Shown piece after piece: positions 7,106 to 16,961 of a stretch of 64,000 bases of DNA (its first letter is position 1; every line of letters begins with the position of its first letter). A program made the position numbers and the translations under genes. Source of the DNA: Limosilactobacillus vaginalis DSM 5837 = ATCC 49540 (GTDB taxonomy: Bacteria > Bacillota > Bacilli > Lactobacillales > Lactobacillaceae); contig NZ_GG693415.1 in NCBI RefSeq assembly GCF_000159435.1, forward strand, positions 1 through 64,000, in the 5' to 3' direction. The notes beneath the pieces were generated by a model, which worked only from the letters and a program-made list of their open reading frames with translations, did no database searches and was not told where the DNA came from.

Positions 7106-8602
7106 ATGAGTAAAGAGAAAAACTTGGATACAGCCTTCTTTGGACAACCAAGAGGGCTATCTACTCTGTTCTTCACTGAAATGTGGGAACGGTTTAGTTA
7201 CTACGGGATGCGTGCCATCCTGCTATTCTACATGTACTATGCCGTAACTAAGGGTGGTTTGGGCATGGACCAAGCCACGGCTGCTTCGATTATGGCGATC
7301 TATGGTTCATTGGTTTACCTGTCAAGTGTTGTTGGTGGGTGGCTTTCTGACCGTGTATGGGGCTCTCGAAAGACTGTCTTCATTGGTGGTGTGCTGATTA
7401 TGTTTGGGCACATTGCCTTGTCATTGCCAGCTGGCGTTGCTGCATTGTATGTTTCAATTGCTTTGATTGTTGTTGGTACTGGTTTATTAAAGCCCAACGT
7501 TTCTGAAATGGTTGGTGGCTTGTACAGTCCGGATGACGAACGGCGTGATTCTGGTTTTAGTATGTTTGTTTTCGGGATTAACTTGGGTGCTGCTGTTGCT
7601 CCATGGGCTGTTCCGTGGGCTGCTAATGGTTTTGGCTTCCACTTGTTGGGCAATGAAATGAACTTCCATGCTGGTTTCTCACTAGCCGCAATCGGAATGT
7701 TCTTCGGATTACTGCAATATACCCTTGATGGTCGGAAGTACCTTTCTAAGGATAGCCTTTATCCTAATGACCCAATTGAAAAAGATGATTTACGGCCAAT
7801 TATTATCTGGACACTTGTTGGTGTTGCAGTCTTAGTAGTTGTTCTTGGATTGTTAGCCGCTATGGGTCAGCTTAATATTACGAACATTATTAACATCATT
7901 ACGTTTATTGCAATTGCACTGCCAATTTACTACTTCATTATGATGTTAAATTCCAAGAAGGTTACTAAGCCTGAAAAGTCACGGGTTATTGCCTATATTC
8001 CGCTTTTCATTGCAGCCGCAATCTTCTGGGCAATTGAAGAATCTGGTTCAGTTGTTTTAGCATTATTTGCTGAACAACGGACAGTTCTTCACATTGGTAG
8101 CTGGCACTTTGCAGCTGCCAACTTCCAGACTTTGAACCCATTATTCATTATGATCCTGACACCAGTATTCGTTGCTCTATGGGATCACTGGAAGGGTCAA
8201 CCAAGTGCTCCTGGTAAGTTCTCTGCAGGGCTTGTCTTTGCTGGATTATCATACATCTTAATGGCTTTCCCAGGAATGATGTACGGAACAGCAGGTCGTG
8301 TTAGTCCATTCTGGTTAGTTGGTTCATGGTTTATCGTTGAAATTGGTGAAATGTTAATCTCACCAATTGGTTTGTCAGTAACGACTAAACTTGCACCAAA
8401 GGCCTTTAAGTCTCAAATGATGAGTATGTGGTTCTTGGCTGATTCAGCTGGTCAAGCTGTGAATGCCCAAATCGTTAAGTACTACTCATCCGCAACTGAA
8501 GTACCTTACTTCATGATTGTCGGAATCGTAAGTATCGTCTTTGGTATCATTCTGATGTTCTTTGTTAAGAAGATTCACAGTTTGATGGATGGTGTAAATT
8601 AA
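7106..8602 (+). CDS. dtpT: POT-family di-/tripeptide:proton symporter
   Basis: A 498-residue peptide transporter with about 14 membrane segments. The family's helix-1 motif is present as EMWERFSYYGMRAIL (the ExxERFxYYG proton/peptide site), and the second PTR2 signature FSMFVFGINLGAAVAP lies near residue 150. It imports small peptides for nutrition, working with peptidases such as PepC further along. The ATG follows TTGGAGGAA at normal spacing. It is monocistronic, with its own consensus promoter and terminator. Confidence 0.93.
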   Translation: MSKEKNLDTAFFGQPRGLSTLFFTEMWERFSYYGMRAILLFYMYYAVTKGGLGMDQATAASIMAIYGSLVYLSSVVGGWLSDRVWGSRKTVFIGGVLIMFGHIALSLPAGVAALYVSIALIVVGTGLLKPNVSEMVGGLYSPDDERRDSGFSMFVFGINLGAAVAPWAVPWAANGFGFHLLGNEMNFHAGFSLAAIGMFFGLLQYTLDGRKYLSKDSLYPNDPIEKDDLRPIIIWTLVGVAVLVVVLGLLAAMGQLNITNIINIITFIAIALPIYYFIMMLNSKKVTKPEKSRVIAYIPLFIAAAIFWAIEESGSVVLALFAEQRTVLHIGSWHFAAANFQTLNPLFIMILTPVFVALWDHWKGQPSAPGKFSAGLVFAGLSYILMAFPGMMYGTAGRVSPFWLVGSWFIVEIGEMLISPIGLSVTTKLAPKAFKSQMMSMWFLADSAGQAVNAQIVKYYSSATEVPYFMIVGIVSIVFGIILMFFVKKIHSLMDGVN

Positions 8603-8648
8603 CCTGCTTGTAAATTGCAATTATTTAAGATGAAACAACCTAAGATTA

Positions 8649-8684
8649 GTTCAGAACGAAAAAACAATCGTTCTGAACTTTTTT
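8649..8684 (+). terminator. Terminator of dtpT
   Basis: GTTCAGAACGA (8649-8659) pairs with TCGTTCTGAAC (8668-8678), followed by six T residues. Confidence 0.92.
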
Positions 8685-8702
8685 GTTACTCTAAAGATAG
8701 AG

Positions 8703-8752
8703 CTAAGGTCGAACATGCTCCCAGGGACCGCGCTGTTCGTATTTGAACTTAG
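8703..8752. other. Intergenic stem-loop of unknown role
   Basis: CTAAG (8703) pairs with CTTAG (8748) and CGAACA (8710) with TGTTCG (8734), plus inner GC/GC pairs. It is more G+C-rich than its surroundings, lacks a T-run and lies between dtpT and the tRNA-Tyr promoter. Confidence 0.35.
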
Positions 8753-8801
8753 TAAAAGTATTTATGTTACATTCCCTTTTTGATTTTTCTCAAAAAAGTC
8801 C

Positions 8802-8830
8802 TTGCAATTTTAGGCGAAGTTCGATATTAT
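8802..8830 (+). promoter_or_regulatory. Promoter of the tRNA-Tyr/tRNA-Gln pair
   Basis: TTGCAA (8802-8807), 17-nt spacer, TATTAT (8825-8830). Confidence 0.75.
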
Positions 8831-8871
8831 AATAAACGTTGATTGTTACTACTTAACTATCACGTTGTTAT

Positions 8872-8954
8872 GGAGGAGTAGCGAAGTCTGGCTAAACGCG
8901 ACGGTCTGTAAAACCGTTCCTTCGGGTTCGGCGGTTCGAATCCACCCTCCTCCA
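8872..8954 (+). tRNA. tRNA-Tyr (GTA)
   Basis: An 83-nt class II tRNA: acceptor GGAGGAG/CTCCTCC, discriminator A, anticodon loop CTGTAAA giving GTA, and a long variable arm built on CCTTCGGG. Confidence 0.96.
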
Positions 8955-8964
8955 CTTTTATTAT

Positions 8965-9036
8965 TGGGCTATAGCCAAGCGGTAAGGCAACGGTTTTTGG
9001 TACCGTCATGCGCTGGTTCGAATCCAGCTAGCCCAA
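8965..9036 (+). tRNA. tRNA-Gln (TTG)
   Basis: A 72-nt cloverleaf: acceptor TGGGCTA/TAGCCCA, anticodon loop TTTTGGT giving TTG, T-loop TTCGAAT. Co-transcribed with tRNA-Tyr 10 bp upstream. Confidence 0.96.
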
Positions 9037-9043
9037 CTGCCAA

Positions 9044-9075
9044 AGTCACCAACTGTTTGGTTGGTGGCTTTTTTG
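9044..9075 (+). terminator. Terminator of the tRNA-Tyr/Gln pair
   Basis: AGTCACCAA pairs with TTGGTGGCT (one G-T pair) and is followed by six T residues. Confidence 0.88.
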
Positions 9076-9111
9076 TTTATATTTAATTGATTATATGAAG
9101 GGGAAATTATA

Positions 9112-9753
9112 ATGCCTAAGCAAGGGCAGTTTGCCAAGTCTAGTCGTCTGAAACAACTGAATCAATTTAGAGTAAAACGGCATTCTCAACAGAACGTAAT
9201 TGATGATGAACAGTTTGTAGACTACGTAATTTTAAGATTTAATTTAACAAGTAAGAAAAGATTGAAAAAAAACATCCAAGAAAGTAATCAACGGTTCCTG
9301 ATTGAAATCCTAGATGCTTGTCAAGGACGGAACCTAGATCTTAATTCCACTATTCCAGGTCTACTGAAAAAATTAAATAGTCGCGTGCCCTGGCAATTCT
9401 ATCGACAAATTATTGCTGGATGGGAAGTCCTTCAGCAGTTTATCCGTCGTGAACTTCCAAGGGTACCACTGAAAAAACAGGTTCTCGTATCTGGAACAAT
9501 CACTAAAGAAGATTTAACTAAAATGGTGGCGGAAGAATTAGCGACCAAGGCAACCACAATGACATTTTTAAATCGTCCAGTTAGCAAGCAAATTCAAGAA
9601 ATGACGAAAAGTCGCCTTCTCCAGGCTGTTTACCAGGGGAATAAAATTAACTGGCAGCAGATTGCAACCTTGTTCAAACCTTTTCCATTAACAATCGATC
9701 CGCAATTAGATCAGGGAACAAAAGAGTGGTTAATGGCATTGGAAAAAGACTAA
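9112..9753 (+). CDS. Hypothetical protein, 213 aa
   Basis: I do not recognise this protein. It is soluble, basic at the N-terminus (residues 1-25 rich in Lys, Arg and Gln) and predominantly helical by composition, with no membrane segment, signal peptide or Cys-rich motif. A Shine-Dalgarno GAAGGGGAA precedes the ATG by 7 nt and a terminator follows, so it is a real single-gene unit between tRNA genes and an MFS exporter. The basic N-terminus could bind nucleic acid, but nothing specific shows this. Confidence 0.75.
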   Translation: MPKQGQFAKSSRLKQLNQFRVKRHSQQNVIDDEQFVDYVILRFNLTSKKRLKKNIQESNQRFLIEILDACQGRNLDLNSTIPGLLKKLNSRVPWQFYRQIIAGWEVLQQFIRRELPRVPLKKQVLVSGTITKEDLTKMVAEELATKATTMTFLNRPVSKQIQEMTKSRLLQAVYQGNKINWQQIATLFKPFPLTIDPQLDQGTKEWLMALEKD

Positions 9754-9777
9754 GCAGCTGTTAGAATAATGAAGGAT

Positions 9778-9810
9778 GCTGTGGCGGAGTTTATCGCCAT
9801 GGCTTTTTTT
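9778..9810 (+). terminator. Terminator after the hypothetical gene
   Basis: GCTGTGGCG (9778-9786) pairs with CGCCATGGC (9795-9803), followed by seven T residues. Confidence 0.88.
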
Positions 9811-9837
9811 AGCTAAATTTTAAATTGAGGTGAAAAG

Positions 9838-11238
9838 ATGGTAGGAAGAATAAGACGGGGCGAGCATACCTATGCGGCGATCTTTTCAATGGCATTATTA
9901 ACCTTTGTGGGGATCTTAAACGAAACCGCAATGAACGTTACTTACCCGGAACTAGTAAAGATTTTTGGCGTCTCTCTTGATGTTATTCAGTGGATCACTA
10001 CCGGGTACCTATTAATGGTAACAATTGTTATGGGGACAACGGCATACCTCTTACGCCAATTTCCTGAACAAAGGCTGGCACTTGTTGCTGTGGGAATGTT
10101 TATTGTTGGGGATGTAATTGGTGCCTGCGCAACTAACTTTCCGGTATTACTGGTTGCAAGGTTAATCGAGGCAATGGCTACGGGGTTATCGACACCAATC
10201 CTATTCCATTTGATTTTTACGGAAATTCCGGCTAATCGGAAGGGGATTATGACCGGGTTTGCTGGAATGGTAATATCGTTTGCCCCCGCAATTGGACCGA
10301 CATACGGTGGAATTGTTTCAGAAACAATGTCATGGCGAATGATTTTTTGGTTGATCTTACCGTTAGCTTTAATCAGTTTAGTGATTGGTCAACTAACAAT
10401 TGATACTCAGCCAATTGGCAATCCCAAGCGATTTAGTTACTTGAGTTTATTCTTGTTAGGATTGGCATTAATTCTGGTTGTGTATTCAGTTTCATTAATC
10501 GGTAATGGCGGCTTAACGGGCCGGTTCTGGTTTAGTTTATGCTTAGGGATAATTTTCTCTTTGCTGTTTATTTACGTTAATAATTCGGGGCACTCTCAAC
10601 TATTGAATCTTTCAATTTTTCGGGTAGTTCCCATTCGCCTTTCGACCATTACGTACTTTAATCTTCAATTTATTAATATTGGAATTTCACTGGTTATTCC
10701 GGTCTACATGCAATATGTTCTTCATTCGTCTGCAATGGTTGCTGGACTAGTATTGCTTCCCGGTTCAGCCATTGGGGCAATTATCGCACCACTTGGAGGT
10801 CGGTGGGCTGATCAACAAGGGTACGCTAAGCCGGTTATTACCGGGAGTGCTTTACTGGTTATTGGAGTATCGTGCTTCATTCTTTTCCAAGCGAGACTGA
10901 CTGCGTTAACCGTCGCTACCTTTTTCTTGATTTTACGAATTGGGTTTAACCTTTCGTTTTCCTGTACAATTTCAAATGCTTCAATGCTGGTTAAACAAGA
11001 AAATAGTTCTGACGTTAATTCGGTTTTCAATATGGTTCAGCAATTTGCTGGCTCGATGGGAACCGGCCTGCTGGCATCCTTGGTTGCTTATTTCCAAAAT
11101 CAATCAACTGGTTCGTTAATTAACCGGACAATGATCGGGGGACGGATTGATTACCTAATCGTAACCTGTTTGGCTCTTGTGACTCTTATTACCGTTATTT
11201 TGAATTATCGAATTCAGGAAAAGAATAAGCTTAACTAG
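9838..11238 (+). CDS. MFS drug:H+ antiporter, DHA2 (14-TM) family
   Basis: A 466-residue exporter-type MFS protein. The N-terminus has the DHA2 phrase LNETAMNVTYPELVKIFG followed by IQWITTGYLL (antiporter motif D1); the antiporter motif C region GMVISFAPAIGPTYGG is near residue 140. Hydrophobic segments number about 14. The family expels drugs and other amphipathic compounds. The substrate cannot be read from sequence. GAGGTG lies 8 nt before the ATG. No adjacent regulator of the TetR or MarR kind is present. Confidence 0.87.
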   Translation: MVGRIRRGEHTYAAIFSMALLTFVGILNETAMNVTYPELVKIFGVSLDVIQWITTGYLLMVTIVMGTTAYLLRQFPEQRLALVAVGMFIVGDVIGACATNFPVLLVARLIEAMATGLSTPILFHLIFTEIPANRKGIMTGFAGMVISFAPAIGPTYGGIVSETMSWRMIFWLILPLALISLVIGQLTIDTQPIGNPKRFSYLSLFLLGLALILVVYSVSLIGNGGLTGRFWFSLCLGIIFSLLFIYVNNSGHSQLLNLSIFRVVPIRLSTITYFNLQFINIGISLVIPVYMQYVLHSSAMVAGLVLLPGSAIGAIIAPLGGRWADQQGYAKPVITGSALLVIGVSCFILFQARLTALTVATFFLILRIGFNLSFSCTISNASMLVKQENSSDVNSVFNMVQQFAGSMGTGLLASLVAYFQNQSTGSLINRTMIGGRIDYLIVTCLALVTLITVILNYRIQEKNKLN

Positions 11239-11329
11239 TTGATAGCCTTAAGCCGTGGATAATGTTAAAATGAATGACTGTAATGAACAGATTCAAGGAA
11301 TTATTTGAGGGATAAAAAAAGAAATTCTT

Positions 11330-12979
11330 ATGGTTGATACAATTATTCACTTTATGGTTCATAACCAAGTTTTCACCTTGTTTATCTGCATGGCTTTAGG
11401 CTTTGCGGTTGGGGATTATAAAATCGGGGGACGGTTTAGCATTGGCGCAACGGTGGCAACATTGGTTGTTACGTTAATCGTTGGTCAAATTGGGGCCTTC
11501 CCGCGTGATGAGATGCTTGGCACAATTTTCTTTGGTGCCTTTATGTTTTCTGTTGGTTACCGCATAGGGCCACAGATGATGACAAGTCTGAAGATCTTCG
11601 GGTCACGGATCTTGATTATTAGTATTTTTTGGTTGGTAGCGGCCTTTCTTGTTTCATGGGGATTGTTTGTAGTATTCCATATTGGACCAGGAGTAGCTTC
11701 GGGGATTATTGCTGGTTCGCTGACTCAGTCCTCAACCGTTGCCAGTTCGTTGCGAACAATTGGCGCCTTGCCGGTAAGCAGTGCCGTTCGTTCAACGTAC
11801 GAAGCACAATTACCCGTTGCCTATGCATTAACCTATGTTTTTGGGACGTTAGGGGTTATTATTTTTCTTCGTGATATTGCTCCCAAGCTCCTTGGAATTA
11901 AGGTCAGCACACGAGGCCCGCTAATGGCGCGGAAGTATCATTTTCATGCCAAAAACCCTAACCCGACCTGGCGACGGACGTATCGCTTGAACGCTGATTC
12001 GCCACTGGTTGGAAAAACAATTGGTGGCTTTAACAAGTGGAGTCACTATCGGCTAATTGCATTAGTTGCCTTTCATGGCGATGAAATGACTGACCACTTG
12101 GAATACAAATTACAACCTGGCGATCTGATAACGGTAATTGGGTATGCAATTCACTTTGACCGAATGCACGGCATTAAAGGAATTAACGAAGTCTTAACAC
12201 CGACTAAAGCACCACGAGAACGAAAATTTGTCTTAGGAAAGAACTTCAAGCCGACTCAGTTAGCCCACCTGCGGCAACACGGAGTCTTCATCAATATTCA
12301 AGATCCAGATACAGGGAATGAACAGTTATTTAATCAACTGCGTCCTGGGGATGTAATCTCACTGACCGGGAACACGTCACGAACATCGGCAATCTTAAAG
12401 AAAATGGGGCGGTGGCATACCAGTGCGTTAGCCATTAACTATTCGCTCTTTTCACTTGGAATTGCAGGTGCTTCGCTTTTAGGAATCCTGGGGGTAAAAT
12501 TGAATGGAATTCCGTTACAACTAGGAAACGGTGTTGCTGCATTATTAATGGGATTAGCCCTGAGTACGTGGATTTCCCGACACCGTGATCATGATTCAAT
12601 TCCACCAACAGTGACCGCCTTTTTCCAAAATCTGGGGTTAACGCTCTTTGTCGGGACAGTTGGTCTTCAGTCAGCCCAAGCGTTCACTGGTGCGATTAAG
12701 TCTTTAGGGATCGGTGTGCTGTTTATCGGTGCGGTTATTGCGATTGCTCCTCACCTGTTAACGCTGCTATTTGGTCGTTATGTATTACATATGGAACCCT
12801 TAGCATTGATTGGTGGCTTAACTGGTTCAGGGACTTGTGCGGCAGTAATGACAGAGATTGCTGACCAAGCTGGTTCAGAAGGTGGAGCATATTTTGCCGC
12901 TGCATTAACGCCGGCCTATATCATGGGAAATGTCGGGATTACCTTACTAGGACCAATTTTTGTTGCTTTATTAGCTTAG
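11330..12979 (+). CDS. aspT: AspT/YidE-type antiporter (aspartate:alanine exchanger family)
   Basis: A 549-residue membrane protein with the AAEx layout: five N-terminal TM helices, a central cytoplasmic part with two TrkA-C-like (RCK_C) domains (roughly residues 200-360), then C-terminal TM helices. Family motifs visible are GSLTQSSTVASSLRTIG near residue 128 and GGLTGSGTCAAVMTEI near the C-terminus. In Tetragenococcus AspT exchanges aspartate for alanine and, with aspartate decarboxylase, builds a proton motive force. No decarboxylase is adjacent; instead a racemase follows 37 bp on. The Shine-Dalgarno is odd: the best one, GAGGG (11307-11311), is 18 nt from the ATG, leaving only AAGAAA close by. 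Confidence 0.88.
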   Translation: MVDTIIHFMVHNQVFTLFICMALGFAVGDYKIGGRFSIGATVATLVVTLIVGQIGAFPRDEMLGTIFFGAFMFSVGYRIGPQMMTSLKIFGSRILIISIFWLVAAFLVSWGLFVVFHIGPGVASGIIAGSLTQSSTVASSLRTIGALPVSSAVRSTYEAQLPVAYALTYVFGTLGVIIFLRDIAPKLLGIKVSTRGPLMARKYHFHAKNPNPTWRRTYRLNADSPLVGKTIGGFNKWSHYRLIALVAFHGDEMTDHLEYKLQPGDLITVIGYAIHFDRMHGIKGINEVLTPTKAPRERKFVLGKNFKPTQLAHLRQHGVFINIQDPDTGNEQLFNQLRPGDVISLTGNTSRTSAILKKMGRWHTSALAINYSLFSLGIAGASLLGILGVKLNGIPLQLGNGVAALLMGLALSTWISRHRDHDSIPPTVTAFFQNLGLTLFVGTVGLQSAQAFTGAIKSLGIGVLFIGAVIAIAPHLLTLLFGRYVLHMEPLALIGGLTGSGTCAAVMTEIADQAGSEGGAYFAAALTPAYIMGNVGITLLGPIFVALLA

Positions 12980-13016
12980 GATAAGAAATCAGAAACCATA
13001 AAGTGAGGTTATAATC

Positions 13017-13730
13017 ATGAAAAAGTTTTTTACAGTTCTTGGTGGGATGGGAACATTAGCCACAGAAAGTTATATGCGGATTTTAGATCAACGGACACCA
13101 ACAAAGCGTGATCAGGATTATTTAGATTACATCGTGGTTAACCACGCAACGGTTCCTGACCGCACAAGCTGGATCCTTGATCATAGTAAGCCGAGTCCAA
13201 CCAAGGCTTTAATTGAAGACATTAAACAACAAAGTCTCCTTAAGCCAGAATTCTTTGTCCTCATTTGTAATACTGCCCACTATTCTTTTGATGAGTTACA
13301 AGCGGCTACTGATGTCCCGATTCTTAACATGCTTCAAGAAACCGTTAACGAAATTAAGCGGTTAAAGCCTGATGCTAAGCGGGTTGGCCTTTTAGGAACA
13401 GATGGAACGATGGTATCTGGGATTTACGATTCTTATATCCAAAATGCTGGTTATGAGGAAGTTAAAGCTACTCCTGAAATTCAGGAAATGACTGAGGACT
13501 TAATTTACCATGATATTAAGGAGAGCGGCCATTCTGATGGCAAGAAGTATCATGAGCTTGTCAGAAAGATGATTGAGGAAGAACACTGTGACATTGTTAT
13601 CCTTGGCTGCACGGAGCTTTCCTATGCTGAAGAAATGAATCCTGAAACTAAGTATCCCGTTGCTGATTCACAGTCAATCATCGTTGACCGGACCCTTGAC
13701 CGGGCAATGAAAATTCGCAACGAAAATTAA
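13017..13730 (+). CDS. Aspartate/glutamate racemase family protein
   Basis: A 237-residue cofactor-independent racemase of the Asp/Glu/hydantoin superfamily. The two catalytic cysteines are visible: Cys84 in CNTAH and Cys198 in GCTELS, with the N-terminal glycine loop LGGMGTLAT. The sequence class is that of aspartate racemase (RacD/YgeA) rather than MurI. GAGG precedes the ATG. It lies 37 bp behind the AspT-type antiporter without an intervening terminator, so the two are probably one transcript, and a D-aspartate or D/L-aspartate exchange role is plausible. Substrate inferred. Confidence 0.87.
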   Translation: MKKFFTVLGGMGTLATESYMRILDQRTPTKRDQDYLDYIVVNHATVPDRTSWILDHSKPSPTKALIEDIKQQSLLKPEFFVLICNTAHYSFDELQAATDVPILNMLQETVNEIKRLKPDAKRVGLLGTDGTMVSGIYDSYIQNAGYEEVKATPEIQEMTEDLIYHDIKESGHSDGKKYHELVRKMIEEEHCDIVILGCTELSYAEEMNPETKYPVADSQSIIVDRTLDRAMKIRNEN

Positions 13731-13741
13731 TAAATTTACTG

Positions 13742-13786
13742 AAAAGGTTCTAGCAGTTGCTTTATAAAACGTTAGGACCTTTTTTC
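13742..13786 (+). terminator. Terminator of aspT-racemase unit
   Basis: AAAAGGTTCTA pairs with TTAGGACCTTTT across a 19-nt loop, followed by T residues. Confidence 0.85.
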
Positions 13787-13828
13787 TTAATAATTGTTTT
13801 GAAATTGGTCTAATCCTATTAATTGATG

Positions 13829-13840
13829 TTACAATTGTAA
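13829..13840 (+). promoter_or_regulatory. Palindrome upstream of gntR, possible autoregulatory operator
   Basis: TTACAATTGTAA is a perfect 12-bp palindrome 43 bp upstream of the GntR start, in the promoter region. Confidence 0.35.
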
Positions 13841-13883
13841 ATAGCTAATTATTGTTCTAAATGGTGTAAGGAGGACGAGCAGC

Positions 13884-14585
13884 ATGAGTTCACCAATATA
13901 TATTAAGATCCATAATCAATTACGGGAGAACATTGAGGATGGCAAATGGAAAGTTGGCGAAAAGATTCCTGCTGAACGGGAACTGGCTGGTCAATTTAAT
14001 GTCAGCCGGATGACGTTACGGCAAGCAATTCAAGAACTTGTCGATGAAGGGATTCTTGAACGCCGGGTTGGGTCTGGAACATTTGTTGCCAACCGAAAAG
14101 TTCAAGAACGGATGTCTGGAGTAACAAGTTTTACGGACCTGATGAAGTCCTTAGGGAAGGTTCCCTCCAGTACCACTATTTCGTATCATTTAACGATTCC
14201 TTCTCAAGTTGAAATTGAAAAATTAGCTCTCAAGGAAGGGGATCAGGTTGTCCGGATGGAGCGAATTCGGTCAGGAAATGACGTTCCAATCTGTTTTGAA
14301 GTGGCAACCATCCCAGCTAACTTAGTAAAGGGATTAAGCAAAGAAGAAGTAACAACTTCATTTTGGGAGACTCTTGAGCATAAGGCGCACCTTTATCCTG
14401 GACATGCAGTTCAGCATATTTCCGCAACTAAAGCGAATGAACGAATTGCAACCTATTTAAATGTTAAGCGTGGCGATCCATTATTACGGATGACACAATT
14501 ATCGTATTTGCAGGATGGGACACCATTTGAATACGTTCATACTCAATACGTTGGTTCGCGATTTGAGTTCGTTTTGGAAAAGTAA
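13884..14585 (+). CDS. GntR/HutC-family transcriptional regulator (NagR/YvoA-like)
   Basis: A 233-residue regulator: winged helix in residues 1-75 with VSRMTLRQAIQELVDEG as the DNA-contacting part and the wing ERRVGSGTFVA, then a UTRA domain with MSGVTSFTDLMKSLGKVPSS at its start. The nearest well-known relatives respond to glucosamine 6-phosphate or similar sugar phosphates. AAGGAGG lies 9 nt upstream. It is followed after 50 bp by pncB-nadE; whether it controls NAD synthesis, itself or distant genes cannot be told from sequence. Confidence 0.87.
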   Translation: MSSPIYIKIHNQLRENIEDGKWKVGEKIPAERELAGQFNVSRMTLRQAIQELVDEGILERRVGSGTFVANRKVQERMSGVTSFTDLMKSLGKVPSSTTISYHLTIPSQVEIEKLALKEGDQVVRMERIRSGNDVPICFEVATIPANLVKGLSKEEVTTSFWETLEHKAHLYPGHAVQHISATKANERIATYLNVKRGDPLLRMTQLSYLQDGTPFEYVHTQYVGSRFEFVLEK

Positions 14586-14635
14586 AAATCGTGCTACAAT
14601 GTTGGTTATTAACATAAGTGAGAGGATACTGAACA

Positions 14636-16102
14636 ATGAAATTTAATTATCCAGATGATAGTACAGCTCTTCATACCGATGCGTATGAACTTAGCATGAT
14701 GCAAACATATTGGAAGAAAGGGCAAGGAAACCGCCGGGCCGTGTTTGAAGCCTTTTTCCGTAAAATGCCATTTCAAAATGGTTATGCAGTCTTTGCTGGT
14801 CTGGATCATATTATTCGCTATATTAAAAGTCTTCACTTTACAGCAAGTGATATTGAATATCTCCGGTCAACTGGTCAGTTTGCTGATGACTTCTTAGATT
14901 ACCTGAAAGACTTTAAGTTCACTGGTTCAATTCGGAGTTTTGAAGAAGGTGACTTAGTGTTTAACCACGAGCCAATTCTTCAGGTTGATGCACCAATGAT
15001 AGAAGCTCAATTAGTTGAAACAGCACTATTAAATATTATTAATTATCAAATTATGGTTGCCACTAAAGCTTCGCGGATTAAATCGATTGTTGGTGATCAA
15101 CCGGTAATGGAATTTGGAACACGCCGAGCACAGGAATTTGATGCGGCCTTGTGGGGAACCCGAGCTGCTTATATTGGCGGCTTTGATGCAACTAGTAATG
15201 TTCGTGCCGGCAAGCTATTTGGAATCCCAATCTCTGGGACCCATGCCCACGCGCTTGTTCAAGCCTACCGCAACGATTATGATGCATTTAAGGCCTATGC
15301 TGAAACGCACCATGATTGTGTATTTCTTGTGGATACTTTTGATACGTTAAAGAGTGGTGTTCCAGCTGCAATTAAGGTTGCTAAGGAATTCGGCGATAAA
15401 ATCAACTTCCTTGGTGTGCGGATTGATAGTGGCGATATGGCCTACCTCTCAAAGCAGGTACGGCAGCTCCTTGATGATGCCGGCTTTAAGGATGCTAAAA
15501 TTTTTGCCTCAAATGGTCTTGATGAAAAGACAATTCAAAATCTTCAAATGCAGGGTGCCAAGATTGATGTTTGGGGAATTGGGACAAAATTAATTACCGC
15601 TTATGACCAACCAACGTTAGGAGCAGTTTATAAGCTCGTTGCGATTGAAGACGATGATGGCAAGATGGTTGACACAATTAAGCTCTCAAATAACATTAGC
15701 AAGATGTCTACCCCAGGGAAGAAGCAGGTTTGGCGGATTAATGACTGTGCGGATAATAAGAGCGAGGGTGACTACATCACTTTGGCAGATGAGGACCCTC
15801 GTGAACAACGCTCGTTAAACATGTTTAATCCCGACTTTCCTCTCCAGCAAAAAGACGTGGATGATTTTAAGGCACGACCAATGTTGAAGGATATTTGGAA
15901 GGATGGTCAGTTTGTTTACGATGAACCAAGTCTGGAAGAAACTCGACAACGGCGGAAGCAGAACCTTGATGCCCTGTGGGATGAATATAAGCGGGATCTT
16001 AACCCAGAAGTATATCCAGTAGATCTTTCACAGAAGTGCTATGATAATAAGCTTAATATGATTCATCGCATCCATGAGTATGTAAAGACTCTTGGTAATT
16101 AG
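14636..16102 (+). CDS. pncB: Nicotinate phosphoribosyltransferase
   Basis: A 488-residue PncB of the long Gram-positive class. It opens with the family phrase [16 protein letters not shown], has [14 protein letters not shown] in the middle and the phosphoribosyl-binding region [13 protein letters not shown] near residue 265. It makes nicotinate mononucleotide from nicotinate and PRPP using ATP, the entry step for NAD salvage in an organism that lacks de novo synthesis. It is followed 11 bp later by nadE, so the two end-steps of the Preiss-Handler route are co-transcribed (adenylation by NadD is elsewhere). Confidence 0.95.
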   Translation: MKFNYPDDSTALHTDAYELSMMQTYWKKGQGNRRAVFEAFFRKMPFQNGYAVFAGLDHIIRYIKSLHFTASDIEYLRSTGQFADDFLDYLKDFKFTGSIRSFEEGDLVFNHEPILQVDAPMIEAQLVETALLNIINYQIMVATKASRIKSIVGDQPVMEFGTRRAQEFDAALWGTRAAYIGGFDATSNVRAGKLFGIPISGTHAHALVQAYRNDYDAFKAYAETHHDCVFLVDTFDTLKSGVPAAIKVAKEFGDKINFLGVRIDSGDMAYLSKQVRQLLDDAGFKDAKIFASNGLDEKTIQNLQMQGAKIDVWGIGTKLITAYDQPTLGAVYKLVAIEDDDGKMVDTIKLSNNISKMSTPGKKQVWRINDCADNKSEGDYITLADEDPREQRSLNMFNPDFPLQQKDVDDFKARPMLKDIWKDGQFVYDEPSLEETRQRRKQNLDALWDEYKRDLNPEVYPVDLSQKCYDNKLNMIHRIHEYVKTLGN

Positions 16103-16113
16103 GAGGAAAAAAG

Positions 16114-16941
16114 ATGACTAGTTTACAAGAAACAATCATTAAAACTCTTCATGTCCAGCCGAAAATCGATCCAGCGACTGAGATTGAACGGCGGGTTGAC
16201 TTTTTAGCTAGTTTCCTCAAAAAGACGGGGATGAAAACCTTGGTTCTGGGGATTTCTGGCGGTCAAGACTCATCATTAGCTGGTCGTTTATCACAGTTAG
16301 CAGTGGAAAAGCTTCGTCAAGAAACTAGCGATCAGGGATACCAATTTATTGCGGTCCGGTTGCCATATGGTGAACAAGCGGACGAATCTGATGCGATGAT
16401 GGCAATTGACCAGTTTATTCATCCTGATAAGATGGTGCGGGTTAATATTAAGCCGTCAACCGATGCATTGCTTGAATCATTAACAGCGGCCGGCGCCAAC
16501 ATCAGTGATTTTAATAAGGGCAATATTAAGGCTCGTGAACGGATGATTGTTCAATATGCAATTGCTGGTGAACACAGTGGTGCGGTTGTTGGTACGGATC
16601 ACGCAGCTGAAGCAGTTACCGGTTTCTATACTAAATTTGGGGATGGCGGTGCTGACATCACACCATTATCCGGGTTAGATAAGCGCCAGGGGAAAGCATT
16701 GTTGGAATACTTAAATGCGCCAGCACACCTGTACGAGAAAGTACCAACTGCTGATCTGGAAGACGATAAGCCAATGCTGCCTGATGAGAAGGCTCTTGGG
16801 GTTTCATATCAGGAAATTGATGACTACCTGGAAGGGAAAAATGTTGACTCACAGGCAGCAACGACAATTGAAAACTGGTACAAGCGAACACAACATAAGC
16901 GTCACCAGCCAATTAACCCCGCTGATACTTGGTGGCGGTAA
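16114..16941 (+). CDS. nadE: NH3-dependent NAD synthetase
   Basis: A 275-residue single-domain NadE. The PP-loop is [14 protein letters not shown] near residue 45, and the NaAD/ATP site regions [21 protein letters not shown] and [14 protein letters not shown] follow. No N-terminal glutaminase domain is present, so ammonia is the nitrogen donor. AGGAGG precedes the ATG. It lies directly behind pncB and 20 bp before tex. Confidence 0.95.
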   Translation: MTSLQETIIKTLHVQPKIDPATEIERRVDFLASFLKKTGMKTLVLGISGGQDSSLAGRLSQLAVEKLRQETSDQGYQFIAVRLPYGEQADESDAMMAIDQFIHPDKMVRVNIKPSTDALLESLTAAGANISDFNKGNIKARERMIVQYAIAGEHSGAVVGTDHAAEAVTGFYTKFGDGGADITPLSGLDKRQGKALLEYLNAPAHLYEKVPTADLEDDKPMLPDEKALGVSYQEIDDYLEGKNVDSQAATTIENWYKRTQHKRHQPINPADTWWR

Positions 16942-16961
16942 AACTACTGACGGAGGATTGT

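Noticed and set aside
8865-9086. An open reading frame across tRNA-Tyr and tRNA-Gln
   Set aside because: It is a by-product of the two tRNA genes and their terminator.
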